Origin: Bog-159 sp963843255
GTDB taxonomy: Bacteria > Acidobacteriota > Terriglobia > Bryobacterales > Bryobacteraceae
Direction of reading: 5' to 3'
Assembly (NCBI GenBank): GCA_963843255.1
Contig: CAWJJQ010000002.1
Span: 1 to 64,000 of the forward strand
DNA: 64,000 nucleotides
This document shows, piece after piece, positions 18,842 through 27,881 of this stretch. Within the stretch, counting starts at the first letter, position 1, and every line of letters starts with the position of its first letter. Under the pieces are notes generated by a model. It was not told where the DNA came from. It ran no database searches and saw nothing but the letters and a program-made list of their open reading frames with translations. Both the position numbers and the translations under genes were made by a program.

Positions 18842-20020
18842 ATGTCATCGGAAATTGGGCCGCGCCGCGGTTTCCTGCAGGGTCTGGCGGGGGTGGCCGG
18901 GTTGTCGGCGGCGGCGTCCGCCAGCGCGCAGACAGGCCGGGGCACCGGTGGAGACTACGCTTTCTTGCCAAGCTACGCGCGCGCCCAGAATTACCGCTCG
19001 CTGAAGCAATCCAGCTACGACCGCACGGGCGGCAACGGAGACGCCTGGCCGATCCAGCCGGGCGCTACGCGCGAGGTTTTTGCCTCCGAGGGACCAGGCG
19101 TGATCACGCACATCTGGTTCACCATTGCCGCGGACAGTTCGAATCATCTGAAGGAAATCGTGATCCGCATATACTGGGACGGCAATGCGAAGCCCAGCGT
19201 GGAGGTGCCGGTGGGCGATCTGTTCGGATTGAACCTCGGGCAGTATTTCGTCTACCAATCCGCTTTTCTGAATTGCTCTTCGGTTAAGGCCCTGAACTGT
19301 TACTTTGCGATGCCGTTCCGCAGGTCGGCGCGGATCACGGCTACGAATGAAAGCCAGCATCACGTGGGGGCTTTCTACTCTAATATCGACTACCAGATCG
19401 TGCCCGGCCTGCCGGACGAGGCGCTATATTTTCACGCGCAATATCGGCAGGGTACGCCGAACCATCCGACCATGAATGACTGGCACAGCAACGGAGACGC
19501 GGACAAGCTGAAGAACCTTGACGGCAAAGAGAATTACGTCTTCTTGGAGACGCGCGGCCGGGGCCACCTCATGGGCGTCACGCTGGGAGTTCTGCAGAAC
19601 CAGGACTATTGGATGGGCGAGGGCGACGATATGATTTTCGTCGATGACGAGAATCACCCGGTTATCACCGGGACCGGGACCGAAGATTATTTCAATGGCG
19701 CCTGGGATTTCGGCGGCCGGGACACAGCGGTTCCGTTTGCCCATCTTTATAATGGCGCGCCGTTGATCGTGTCCGGGGAACGCCCGGGCGGCCGCTATTG
19801 CCTGTATCGCTGGCACGCCGATAATCCGGTGACTTTCACAAAGTACCTGAAGTACACCATCGAGCATGGCCACGCCAATCATCGCGCCGATAATTATTTC
19901 TCGGTGGCTTATTGGTATCAGTCCGGAGCATACACGGACTTCCCGTCGTTACCTGCCGCGGAGAGCCGCGTTCCGCGCTTGAAGGCGGTGGCCGGTCCGG
20001 GCGGCGCTCAGCCGGCTTAA
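18842..20020 (+). CDS. DUF2961 protein, GH172 family glycoside hydrolase
   Basis: I start at the ATG at 18842, 9 bases after AAGGAG. The 392-residue protein begins with a twin-arginine signal (GPRRGFLQGLAGVAGL...AQT). The body has the DUF2961 hallmarks: WPIQPGATREVFASEGPGVITHIWFT, a DLFG segment, and GTGTEDYFNGAWDFGG with the presumed catalytic glutamate. DUF2961 is now the GH172 family, whose characterised members act on alpha-D-fructofuranosidic or D-arabinofuranosidic bonds, so a furanoside substrate is likely but not proven. Its strong terminator is shared with the convergent TonB-receptor gene, and the wider neighbourhood is devoted to carbohydrates. Confidence 0.88.
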   Translation: MSSEIGPRRGFLQGLAGVAGLSAAASASAQTGRGTGGDYAFLPSYARAQNYRSLKQSSYDRTGGNGDAWPIQPGATREVFASEGPGVITHIWFTIAADSSNHLKEIVIRIYWDGNAKPSVEVPVGDLFGLNLGQYFVYQSAFLNCSSVKALNCYFAMPFRRSARITATNESQHHVGAFYSNIDYQIVPGLPDEALYFHAQYRQGTPNHPTMNDWHSNGDADKLKNLDGKENYVFLETRGRGHLMGVTLGVLQNQDYWMGEGDDMIFVDDENHPVITGTGTEDYFNGAWDFGGRDTAVPFAHLYNGAPLIVSGERPGGRYCLYRWHADNPVTFTKYLKYTIEHGHANHRADNYFSVAYWYQSGAYTDFPSLPAAESRVPRLKAVAGPGGAQPA

Positions 20021-20044
20021 GGCGGTTGCCAGTCTTTCTAAAAA

Positions 20045-20080
20045 CAAGAAGGCCTCCCGGTGAACCGGGAGGCCTTCTTG
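20045..20080. terminator. bidirectional hairpin terminator
   Basis: A nearly uninterrupted 17-base-pair stem (left arm 20045-20061, right arm 20064-20080, loop GA) lies between the convergent GH172 and TonB-receptor genes. The outer pairs read CAAGAAGG/CCTTCTTG, so short A/T tracts flank the stem in both orientations. This fits an intrinsic terminator working both ways. Confidence 0.85.
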
Positions 20081-20147
20081 CTCATGGCTTAGGTTCGTTT
20101 AGAAGCGCAAGGGGACCGCAGCCGTGGCCCCGTTTTGCGCGCGCCGG

Positions 20148-23100
20148 TTAGAACTCAATTCTGCCTACTAACTGAACGTTTCGCGGCGAGGTAACGGTCC
20201 CGTTCCAGGTGCCGAAACTGGCGCTGGACGGATCGTTGTTGAACGGGATGCAATCTCCGAATGCCTGGCCGTCACAAGTGAAATAGTGCGTATTGAAGAT
20301 GTTAAAGGCCTCGCCGCGCACTTCGAACTTGAGCCGTTCCTTAAGGACGAACTTGCGCGAAAGCGACAAGTTCACGTCGCGATAGCCCGAACCTCGCACG
20401 TTGCTTACGCGCGGTCCGGTACCGAGGTAGAAGCCGTTAAACTGAGAAGCGGGTGTAAACGCCGAAGCGTTGTACATCGGTTTGTTGACGTTGACATTTC
20501 CCCACGATTGCGCCAGCACATTGCCCGAAATTGCTGGAATGCAAGCTGCCCGGAACTGCCCGGGAACGCCGCACACCGACGAGTCCCAGAAATAGAGCGG
20601 CATCCCGGAAGTGAACTTTATCGATGACGCCAGTGTCCAATCGCCCAGAACATGGCCCATCATGCCTTCGTTGTTCAAGAACTGCTTTCCCTTGCCGAAA
20701 GGTAAGTCGTAAACCGCCATCAGGGCGAAAGTGTTCGTAATGTCGTCCGGAGAAAGTGACATGTTCCGGCTTCCCTGGTATGGGTTGATTATGGTGCCGA
20801 CTGCGCCATAGCCTGCCGAGCCGGATTGAGTTGTGGAGGCGGCGTCCGTCGTCAGGCGGGAGTAGGTGTAATTAGCTTCCATATAAAAACCACCCGAGAG
20901 GTTTCTGCCATACTTCGTCTGGAGCGAGTTGTAATGCGACGTGCCTTCGTTTTCATTATTTCCAAGCAGCGCGCCGCAGTATTGTGGGTATGGAAGCAAG
21001 GCTTGCGCCACTGTGGGAGCGCAACTGCCGTTGAGCAATTGCTGCGCCCAGCCGGTATAGGGTTGGCTCACGCCGTAGAGCGATGCGGTATCCGGCGCAA
21101 ACGTGGCGTTCAGCTCGCTTCCCATGGACAGCAGCGACGGGTTCAGCACATTGAGCGGTTGCAGGGTAGAGGGCAAATGCGTGCCTTTGCTGGCCACATA
21201 TGCGACGCTGCCGAAACCTTTTGAACCGAACTTGTGCTCCACAGTTAAATTCCATTGCTGCGTATTGGAGAGGTGGTTCGCATACGCCGGACGGTAGTTG
21301 GGGCCGTTGGTACCATTGTCGGCGGTCAAACTGATATTTGGGGACTTGCTGTAAGCGGGAAAACCGCTATCCAGGTAGAACGCCGGCTCGTAGCCGCCCA
21401 GCGAACTGTTGAAAGCGACATTGGGATTGAAGCCGTCCAGCGATACGCCGCCATTCCATCCCGGATAGAACGCCTGCGTATAGAAAAGGCCGTAACCCGC
21501 GCGAATTACAGTGTTGTCGCTTACCGCGTACGCCACTCCGATACGTGGGGCGAAGCCTCCGTTCCACTCGTTTTCGGGATAACGCACACCGGCGCTTGCG
21601 GCGCCCCAGTTATTGCCGGAGAAGCCGAGGCTCCCGGGGAGATTCCCCGCGCCCGGATTGGGCTGGAAAGTGAGAAACGACATGTGGTCGCCGGTTTCCC
21701 ACGTGGGCGAGAATTTGTCCCAACGGATGCCATAGTTTAAGGTCAGTTTGGGACTCATCTTCCAGGTGTCCCCTAGATGCAACGAATAAGCGCGCTGCAG
21801 AACGCCGTACTTCGCTATGTTCAACACACTCAGGCTGCCGCTGTCCACCGCGCCGATATACAAGCTGGCGAAGGGGTTCCCGCTGTCGGTACCGGGAAGC
21901 CCAGTCGAACCTTGTGCGAAACTGACGTTTCCAGATTGGCCGTTGTTGTTCCGGAACACTTCCTGCAGGTGGCGATACTCCCCGCCGAATTTGATCGTGT
22001 GTGCGCCATGCACCAAAGTAATCATCTCATTGGCGATGTGACTCGGCCGCGTCGACTTGTTCAGGGGGCCGGGGCCCTGCGTGTTGCCCCAGCCGGCGAT
22101 GTTGGAAAGCCCGTTTCCGCTGAAACCGGCAGACGGCGAAGCATTATACGCCGCGGCATTCGGGATGTGCGGCAGGTCGGCGGGATTCTGGCCTGTTACC
22201 GATCCGTAGCCCTCGTTGCGGTTCAGGTAGCCATAGGCGAAGTGACTCAACAGGGTGGGGCTGAAGATGTGGTCCCAGTTGAAGCGGTTGACCCACGCGT
22301 CTTCCGGATTTGCGGGACTTGACGTGCAGAGCTGCACCGGCAACGTGCACTGTTCGTTCGGTTGGGTCAGTTGCCGCCAAATGGTGAAAAAGAAGTGATC
22401 CTTCTCCCCCCAGTAGTGGTCGACGCGGAACAGGTACTCGTTAAGGTTCGACAGAATGCCGTCGGAGATGGGTTGCGCAAGGTAGTTGTTGAACGGGCCT
22501 GAGCTAGTGGGAGTCGGCAGAAACTTCATCCATTGCTGTGCCAGGGCGCTCTGCTCGCTCACCGGTATCTGGTTGTTCGGATACGGGGTGCGGTTGATCA
22601 CGCCGTTGCTGATCGTCTCTGTCTTGGGATCGTAGATGGGTGTGCTCCAGTCAGAGAAGTTGCCCGATCGGTCCTGCACGGAGGGGATCGAAATCAGCGG
22701 CCGGCTGGCGCCGCCCAGGGAGCGCAAGAATTCCGTATCGTTGAAGAAATACGTCCTATGTTTCGGACCCCAGACAAAAGGCAGGAACTTCAGTTTGATG
22801 GGCAGTCCGCCTGAAAACCCATATTCGTTCTCGTTGTCCTTGGGGCGCTGGTCGCCGGGGCCGCGATTGTTTGTGAACGGCGTCGCGTTGAAGTCCCGGT
22901 TGCGCACGTATTCAAAGGCGCTGGCGTGGATCTGGTCGGTACCGCTCTTAGAGGTCACCACCATCACGCCGCCGGTGGTGGTGCCATATTCGGGCTCATA
23001 GCTGGAGGTCTTCAGCGTCACCTCCTGGACCATGTCCGGCGTTTGAGCGAAGTCGAAGAATGAAACGATGCCGCTCTGCGACATGGTGCCTTCCTGCATG

Positions 23101-23681
23101 CTGACGCCGTCCATCACCGCTTCGTCGCCCATCTTCAGGCCACCGTTGATGCGCGCGTTGAAAGCCTGCACGCTGGTGCCGGTATTCACACCGGGCAGAA
23201 ACGAGGCGAACTGTAAGGCGTTACGGGGCGTGCCGGCTGAAACCAGCAGCGGCAGATCGTTGATGATCTGCGGCGCGACTCCTTCCGTCTTGGCGCCATT
23301 GTCGAAGTTCAATTGCTGGACATCGGCCGTCACCTCCACCTTAGTGGTGGCATCGCCGACTTCAAGCTGTACATCTGCGCGCATGGACTGGCTGACAGCC
23401 AGTTGAATGCCGGTTTTCACGTAGGTCTTGAAACCCTTGGCATCCACCGTCAAGGTGTACGTCCCAGGCTGGTTATTGGGAAAAGAGAAACGGCCCTCGG
23501 CGTCCCCGGTGACCGTCTGCGGAATGTTATGTTCCGTTGAATTTAAGGTTACGGTGGCCTGCGGTATCGCGGCTCCCGTGGAGTCAGTAACCTGACCGGA
23601 AAGGCTGGCGTTTTGGCTCTGACACCAAGCGGCGGTGGTACAAAGCAGCAACGTAGCTAGCCAGTATGCGTAGCGTGGCAT
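20148..23681 (-). CDS. TonB-dependent receptor with carboxypeptidase-regulatory-like N-domain (Oar-like)
   Basis: I start at the ATG at 23681, with GGGAGG 8 bases upstream; the open frame reaches further to 23768. The 1177-residue outer-membrane protein has a signal peptide (LATLLLCTTAAWCQ), a carboxypeptidase-regulatory-like beta-sandwich (SLSGQVTDSTGAAIPQATV, about 25-110), a plug domain (about 120-270), and a long beta-barrel ending in the typical VQLVGRIEF with a C-terminal Phe. This is the expanded receptor family of acidobacteria, used for uptake of glycans and other large substrates with TonB energy. LacI-type operators precede it, which suggests control by a sugar. Confidence 0.93.
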   Translation of the reverse strand: MPRYAYWLATLLLCTTAAWCQSQNASLSGQVTDSTGAAIPQATVTLNSTEHNIPQTVTGDAEGRFSFPNNQPGTYTLTVDAKGFKTYVKTGIQLAVSQSMRADVQLEVGDATTKVEVTADVQQLNFDNGAKTEGVAPQIINDLPLLVSAGTPRNALQFASFLPGVNTGTSVQAFNARINGGLKMGDEAVMDGVSMQEGTMSQSGIVSFFDFAQTPDMVQEVTLKTSSYEPEYGTTTGGVMVVTSKSGTDQIHASAFEYVRNRDFNATPFTNNRGPGDQRPKDNENEYGFSGGLPIKLKFLPFVWGPKHRTYFFNDTEFLRSLGGASRPLISIPSVQDRSGNFSDWSTPIYDPKTETISNGVINRTPYPNNQIPVSEQSALAQQWMKFLPTPTSSGPFNNYLAQPISDGILSNLNEYLFRVDHYWGEKDHFFFTIWRQLTQPNEQCTLPVQLCTSSPANPEDAWVNRFNWDHIFSPTLLSHFAYGYLNRNEGYGSVTGQNPADLPHIPNAAAYNASPSAGFSGNGLSNIAGWGNTQGPGPLNKSTRPSHIANEMITLVHGAHTIKFGGEYRHLQEVFRNNNGQSGNVSFAQGSTGLPGTDSGNPFASLYIGAVDSGSLSVLNIAKYGVLQRAYSLHLGDTWKMSPKLTLNYGIRWDKFSPTWETGDHMSFLTFQPNPGAGNLPGSLGFSGNNWGAASAGVRYPENEWNGGFAPRIGVAYAVSDNTVIRAGYGLFYTQAFYPGWNGGVSLDGFNPNVAFNSSLGGYEPAFYLDSGFPAYSKSPNISLTADNGTNGPNYRPAYANHLSNTQQWNLTVEHKFGSKGFGSVAYVASKGTHLPSTLQPLNVLNPSLLSMGSELNATFAPDTASLYGVSQPYTGWAQQLLNGSCAPTVAQALLPYPQYCGALLGNNENEGTSHYNSLQTKYGRNLSGGFYMEANYTYSRLTTDAASTTQSGSAGYGAVGTIINPYQGSRNMSLSPDDITNTFALMAVYDLPFGKGKQFLNNEGMMGHVLGDWTLASSIKFTSGMPLYFWDSSVCGVPGQFRAACIPAISGNVLAQSWGNVNVNKPMYNASAFTPASQFNGFYLGTGPRVSNVRGSGYRDVNLSLSRKFVLKERLKFEVRGEAFNIFNTHYFTCDGQAFGDCIPFNNDPSSASFGTWNGTVTSPRNVQLVGRIEF

Positions 23682-23738
23682 TAAGTAACCTCCCAAAGCA
23701 TTCTTTCGCCTGTGTCGATGTAACGTCTGCGGCACTAC

Positions 23739-23780
23739 TGTGCAAACGTGTTCAGTCAACCTGTGCAAACGTTTACAAAG
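23739..23780. promoter_or_regulatory. tandem LacI-family-type operators upstream of the TonB-receptor gene
   Basis: Two copies of TGTGCAAACGT begin at 23740 and 23762, 22 bases apart, which is about two helical turns. The second extends to TGTGCAAACGTTTACA, a good match to the palindromic LacI/GalR core AAACGTTT. They lie 60-100 bases before the receptor start codon, and a LacI-type gene (now broken) adjoins them. Binding of a LacI-family repressor is inferred. Confidence 0.6.
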
Positions 23781-23936
23781 ATATTAAGCGGGGTCATCCC
23801 TGCAAGTCAAGGCCTTTCAGGTACTTTCCTAGTTTTTTTCTACTAGTCCCTTGTCTTGTGATTTTTGGCTCGGTATCAGGTATTTTTGCAGAGCCAAAAG
23901 AGCGAGTGTACGACTGTGTTGCCGTATCGAAACGCC

Positions 23937-24560
23937 ATGAAAATTCAACAGGTTGCCCGGCGTGCCCGGTTTCCCACAGCCATCATATCGCACCACATAA
24001 ATAATCCCTCGCTGGTTGACCCTTTGACGGCCGAACGTGTCTGGCGGGCCATTGAGGCTCTGCGGTATTTCCCGAATACGCAGGCCCGCGCGCTTGTGTC
24101 GGCCGCAGCGTATTCTCGATGAATTGTGTCGGATATCACATATCCTTTTCTCCCGAACTGATCAAGGGGTTCGATCAAGGGGTTCGAAGATGTCGTCGTC
24201 GCGGCGAAGGAGGTCAGCAATCTCCGGGGGACGACGCCACGGCATCAACCGCGATGAGTGCCTGGTGGAGGAGGGAGACCATTCCGTCGAAGGCGGTTCG
24301 GCAGCGTGCCCGCACCGCGCTGCCAGGCCGTCTAATGATCTGACCGCCATTGCGTGATGCGGGCAGTGCGCCGCGCGAGCTGATCCGTGCCGCATGATAT
24401 GTCGATCGTAGGCTTCGACGATATTCGTCTGGCGGAATTCACCGAACCACCCTTGACCACCGTGCGCCTCCCGCGCGGGGAACCGGCCGAGCGCGTCCTG
24501 CAGGCGCTGCTGATCGCAGCGGCCTCTAAGGGCCGCAACCAAAACTCGAAGCGATTTTGA
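23937..24560 (+). pseudogene. LacI-family transcriptional regulator, decayed
   Basis: Pieces of a LacI protein lie in several frames. The N-terminal helix-turn-helix (MKIQQVARRA from 23937, VWRAIEALRYFPNTQARALVS) is in one frame up to the stop at 24122. Next comes IVSDITYPFLP and ELIKGF, then DLTAIA at about 24340, and then SIVGFDDIRLAEFTEPPLTTV near the C-terminus, ending at a TGA at 24558-24560. A 13-base tandem duplication (ATCAAGGGGTTCG at 24161-24186) accounts for one frameshift. Much of the central ligand-binding domain is missing. The gene probably once repressed the receptor gene, which is divergent from it across the operator sites. Confidence 0.8.
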
Positions 24561-24575
24561 TATGATCCACGAACA

Positions 24576-25922
24576 GTGGATAAACGAGCTTTCCTGCAGC
24601 TTCTCTCTTCAGCGATTGCCAGCCCGGTGTTGGCACCCCTTTGCGCGCGGGCAGCCAACCAGAAGCTTACCAACTGGTCGGGCAACCTCACATACGGTAC
24701 GGACCGGGTGAGCGAAGCCACCTCCGTCGCCCAGATTCGCGAGATCCTCAAATCCGAGGACAAAGTAAAAGTTCAGGGCACGCGCCACTGTTTCAATTCC
24801 ATCGCCGACAGCCGCTACAACCTCCTGTCGTTGAAGCCCATGCACGAGGTCGCCGCGCTCGATCCGGCCGCCCGCACAGTCACCGTGGATGCCGGTATCA
24901 CGTATGGCCAGCTTGGCCCGTATCTGGACAGCAAGGGATTCGCACTCCACAATCTGGCTTCCCTGCCGCACATCTCGATCGCGGGCGCGGTCAGCACCGC
25001 CACGCACGGGTCAGGCGAGAAGAACGGCAACTTGGCCACGGCGGTCGCGGCGCTTGAACTCGTCACCGCGGCAGGCGACGTGGTGAAGCTGAACCGCAAA
25101 TCAGACGGCGACCTTTTCCACGGAGCCGTAGTAGGCCTGGGTGCGCTCGGTGTGATCAGCCGTCTCACGCTCGATATCCAGCCCACCTACCACATGCGGC
25201 AATACGTGTATGAAAACTTGCCTCTGGCACAGATGAAGGAACATTTCGACGCGATCCAGGCGAGCGGCTACAGCGTCAGCCTGTTTACGGACTGGCAGAA
25301 GCAGAGGCTGAATGAAGTCTGGATCAAGACGCGCGTGGGAGATGGGCAGGCCTTCGCCGCGCCTCCGGAACTCTTTGGGGCAAAGGCGGCGACCCGGAAC
25401 CTGCATCCGATAGCCGAGCTTTCGGCCGAGAATTGCACCGAGCAGATGGGAGTGCCGGGTCCGTGGTACGAGCGGTTGCCGCACTTCCGCATGGGCTTCA
25501 CGCCGAGCGCGGGAAAAGAATTGCAGTCGGAATATTTCGTGCCGCGGAGCCATGCCGTGGACGCGATTCTGGCGGTCGAGCGGCTGCGGGACCAGATTAC
25601 TCCGCACCTGCTGATTTCGGAGATCCGTACCATTGCAGCCGACGATCTTTGGATAAGCACCTGCTACCACCGGCCCAGCGTTACGATCCATTTCACGTGG
25701 AAGCAGGACTGGCCCGCCGTCCGCCGGCTGCTGCCGGTCATCGAAAGAGAGCTCTCGCCGTTCCAGCCGCGCCCGCATTGGGGCAAGCTGTTCACCATGC
25801 CTCCGACGGAGCTGCGGTCGCGGTATGAAAGGCTGGCGGATTTCGTGCAACTGGCGGCGAAGTACGATCCGAAGGGCAAGTTCCGGAACGACTTCTTGAA
25901 TACGAATATCTTCGCGGGATAA
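24576..25922 (+). CDS. FAD-dependent alditol oxidase-like protein (VAO/ALO family)
   Basis: The 448-residue protein starts at a GTG at 24576 with an N-terminal signal-like segment (DKRAFLQLLSSAIASPVLA). The FAD-binding PCMH domain shows KVKVQGTRHCFNSIA and ISIAGAVSTATHGSGEKNG, where the histidine before GSG resembles the covalent flavin site region of alditol oxidases. The C-terminal ALO domain ends with YERLADFVQLAAKYDPKGKFRNDFLN. Characterised relatives oxidise polyols such as xylitol or sorbitol, producing an aldose and hydrogen peroxide. The gene follows the LacI pseudogene by 15 bases and belongs to the sugar-related neighbourhood. The exact substrate is unknown. Confidence 0.85.
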   Translation: MDKRAFLQLLSSAIASPVLAPLCARAANQKLTNWSGNLTYGTDRVSEATSVAQIREILKSEDKVKVQGTRHCFNSIADSRYNLLSLKPMHEVAALDPAARTVTVDAGITYGQLGPYLDSKGFALHNLASLPHISIAGAVSTATHGSGEKNGNLATAVAALELVTAAGDVVKLNRKSDGDLFHGAVVGLGALGVISRLTLDIQPTYHMRQYVYENLPLAQMKEHFDAIQASGYSVSLFTDWQKQRLNEVWIKTRVGDGQAFAAPPELFGAKAATRNLHPIAELSAENCTEQMGVPGPWYERLPHFRMGFTPSAGKELQSEYFVPRSHAVDAILAVERLRDQITPHLLISEIRTIAADDLWISTCYHRPSVTIHFTWKQDWPAVRRLLPVIERELSPFQPRPHWGKLFTMPPTELRSRYERLADFVQLAAKYDPKGKFRNDFLNTNIFAG

Positions 25923-25941
25923 GCCGAACTTATGGATTGGC

Positions 25942-25971
25942 CACAGATGCACACGGATGCACACGGATGGG
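25942..25971. repeat. short tandem repeat, unit GATGCACACG
   Basis: A 10-base unit (GATGCACACG) is repeated in tandem after CCACA, ending in GATGG, between convergent genes. Repeats of the form CCACAGATGnACAC occur as intergenic elements in many bacterial genomes; here no function can be assigned. Confidence 0.55.
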
Positions 25972-25977
25972 AATTAG

Positions 25978-26379
25978 CTACGGCTTGATGCTGAATACTA
26001 CTCCGTTTCCTGAACTGCCACCGGCCGAGGTGGTGCCGTAGAGGACGCCGTCCGGCCCTTTCGTGAGCCCTGCGATGGGCACTCCTCCGTCGGCTCCTCC
26101 TGTGAAGCTGTGGAGGATGGTCCCCGAGCCCGGTGCCAGCTCATACACGGTGCCGCATTGGTTAATACCGCAGGTGTTGCTTCCACCTGCGTAGGTTGTA
26201 CCGTAGAGTCTCCCATTCTTACCGAAGGTCACTCCGTTCGCCCTGCCTCCGTTTGTGGCGTTGCCGCCCATGGACCCATCCGCGTCGCCTTTGAATTCGT
26301 ACAGGGTGGTGAACACGGGACCCTGAGCCTGAGCATCAACAGCAATCGAGACAACCGCGAGCAGCAGAACGATTTTCAT
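25978..26379 (-). CDS. short GloVer-repeat secreted protein
   Basis: The 133-residue protein has a signal peptide (KIVLLLAVVSIAVDAQAQ) and three repeats of the GloVer type (NGRLYGTTYAGGSNTCGINQ; GTVYELAPGSGTILHSFTGG; DGVLYGTTSAGGSSGNGVVF). Such repeats (choice-of-anchor tandem repeat family) are abundant in acidobacterial exported proteins, most of them much longer and probably forming beta-propellers. This copy holds too few repeats for a whole propeller and ends abruptly at VVFSIKP, so it may be a truncated relic. It follows the fucosidase gene by 7 bases and is the last gene of that operon. Confidence 0.75.
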   Translation of the reverse strand: MKIVLLLAVVSIAVDAQAQGPVFTTLYEFKGDADGSMGGNATNGGRANGVTFGKNGRLYGTTYAGGSNTCGINQCGTVYELAPGSGTILHSFTGGADGGVPIAGLTKGPDGVLYGTTSAGGSSGNGVVFSIKP

Positions 26380-26386
26380 GACTTGA

Positions 26387-27856
26387 TTACTTGCTTAGCT
26401 TCAGCACCCACGCGGGCTGCTTCATCAGATCCTCGGGCACCTCCGGCAGATCTACCTTAACCGAGCCGCCGCGCGCGCTCCAGTGCAGAGCGGCGGACGA
26501 GCCCAGCAGCGACACGGATTTCAAGCCCGAGCCGTCGATATCCTTGACCGTGAATGTCCGGCCCGGCCAGCGCGGCAGAATGGCATACACATCGCTCCCC
26601 TTGGAGGTGAAGAACGCTTCAATGGATGCCTTTCCAAGCGCGGGCCGCTCGGTGAGCTTGGCGATATCGTAGCTGGCATTGAATTCCTGGTTGTAATTCA
26701 CCTTCGGCTGTTCGCCCGCGCTCCATTGCCGCGTATTTTTCCAGGGCTTGGTCCCGTAGATAGCCTCGCCGTTCACCTTCAGCCAGTCGCCGATCTGGAG
26801 CAGACGCTCCTCCATGATGACGGGAATGGTGCCGTCCGCCGCGGGACCGATATCCAGCAGCAGGTTCCCACCGCGGCTCACCAGGTCCGTCAGGATGATG
26901 ACCAACTCCCGCCCGGTGTGATAGTGCTCCACACGTTCGGCGCGGTTGTAGCCGTATGAGAATCCCATGCCCCGGCTCTCTTCCCAGGGATGGTCCATGC
27001 CGGTCAATCCAGGCGTGTATTCGGTAGTCCAGTAGCCGCCGTGTTTGTGGCGCGTGTCTTTGCCCCAGCGATCGTCCACCACCACCTCGTCCTTCACCGG
27101 TGATTCGTTGTAGAGCCAGGCCAGCAACTCGGTGCTGTGCCACTCGGAAGAAGGCAGCTCCCACTCGCCGTCGCTGAAGATAATCGCTGGTTTGTACCGG
27201 GTGACCACATCTTTGAACTGCGGCATCATGTGCTCGCGGACATAGCGCGGCTTATCGGAGAGATAAAGCGGGTTGTACCATTCATAGAGCGAATAATATA
27301 AGCCCATCCGCAAGCCCTTGGCCCGCACGGAGGCCGACAAATCGCCGACCAGATCGCGATGCGGTCCGACCTCCACGCTGTTCCACGGCCGGCCCCAGGT
27401 GCTGGAAGCTTCTTTGCTGGGCCAGAGCGCGAAGCCCTCGTGATGCTTGGAGGTCAGCGCGACGTATTTAGCGCCGGAGCGTTGAAAAACGTCCGCCCAA
27501 TGATCGGGATCGAATAGCTGGGCGCGGAAGTCCGGTGCGAAGTTCTGATACGGGAAATCCGGACCGTACACACGCTGATGATAGGCCCAGGAACCCGCAT
27601 CCACCGGGTCGGCGCCCGGCTTCTTTCCTTCGGTCATGGCGTGCCAGTACCATTCGGCATACGCCAACTTGCCCGGCAACACCGGCGCATAGGCGGGAAC
27701 CGAATAGACGCCCCAATGAATGAAGATGCCGAACTTGGCATCTGTGAACCATGTGGGGACCGGGCGTGCATCCAACGAATCCCAGGTGGCTTTGTAGGGC
27801 TGGGCGGCCAGTATTCCAGTTCCAAACAGCAAACAGGCGAGGGCTCTGCCTGACAT
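26387..27856 (-). CDS. alpha-L-fucosidase, GH29
   Basis: I start at the ATG at 27856, with GGAGGT 9 bases upstream. The 489-residue protein has a signal peptide (ALACLLFGTGILA) and the GH29 signature set: WFTDAKFGIFIHWGVYSVPA, AKYVALTSKHHEGFALWPS, and PAIIFSDGEWELPS, where the Asp should be the nucleophile, followed by DDRWGK. GNLLLDIGPAADG marks the end of the barrel and a beta-sandwich tail follows. The enzyme should remove terminal alpha-L-fucose from glycans in the periplasm or outside the cell. It is the third gene of an operon with two sugar isomerase/epimerase-like genes and a GloVer gene. Confidence 0.93.
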   Translation of the reverse strand: MSGRALACLLFGTGILAAQPYKATWDSLDARPVPTWFTDAKFGIFIHWGVYSVPAYAPVLPGKLAYAEWYWHAMTEGKKPGADPVDAGSWAYHQRVYGPDFPYQNFAPDFRAQLFDPDHWADVFQRSGAKYVALTSKHHEGFALWPSKEASSTWGRPWNSVEVGPHRDLVGDLSASVRAKGLRMGLYYSLYEWYNPLYLSDKPRYVREHMMPQFKDVVTRYKPAIIFSDGEWELPSSEWHSTELLAWLYNESPVKDEVVVDDRWGKDTRHKHGGYWTTEYTPGLTGMDHPWEESRGMGFSYGYNRAERVEHYHTGRELVIILTDLVSRGGNLLLDIGPAADGTIPVIMEERLLQIGDWLKVNGEAIYGTKPWKNTRQWSAGEQPKVNYNQEFNASYDIAKLTERPALGKASIEAFFTSKGSDVYAILPRWPGRTFTVKDIDGSGLKSVSLLGSSAALHWSARGGSVKVDLPEVPEDLMKQPAWVLKLSK

Positions 27857-27881
27857 TTTTAGAAGACCTCCATCGAGTGAT

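Noticed and set aside
25942..25971. CRISPR-like array
   Set aside because: Only about two and a half directly adjacent 10-base units without spacers; a simple tandem repeat. No CRISPR array or cas gene is in the window.
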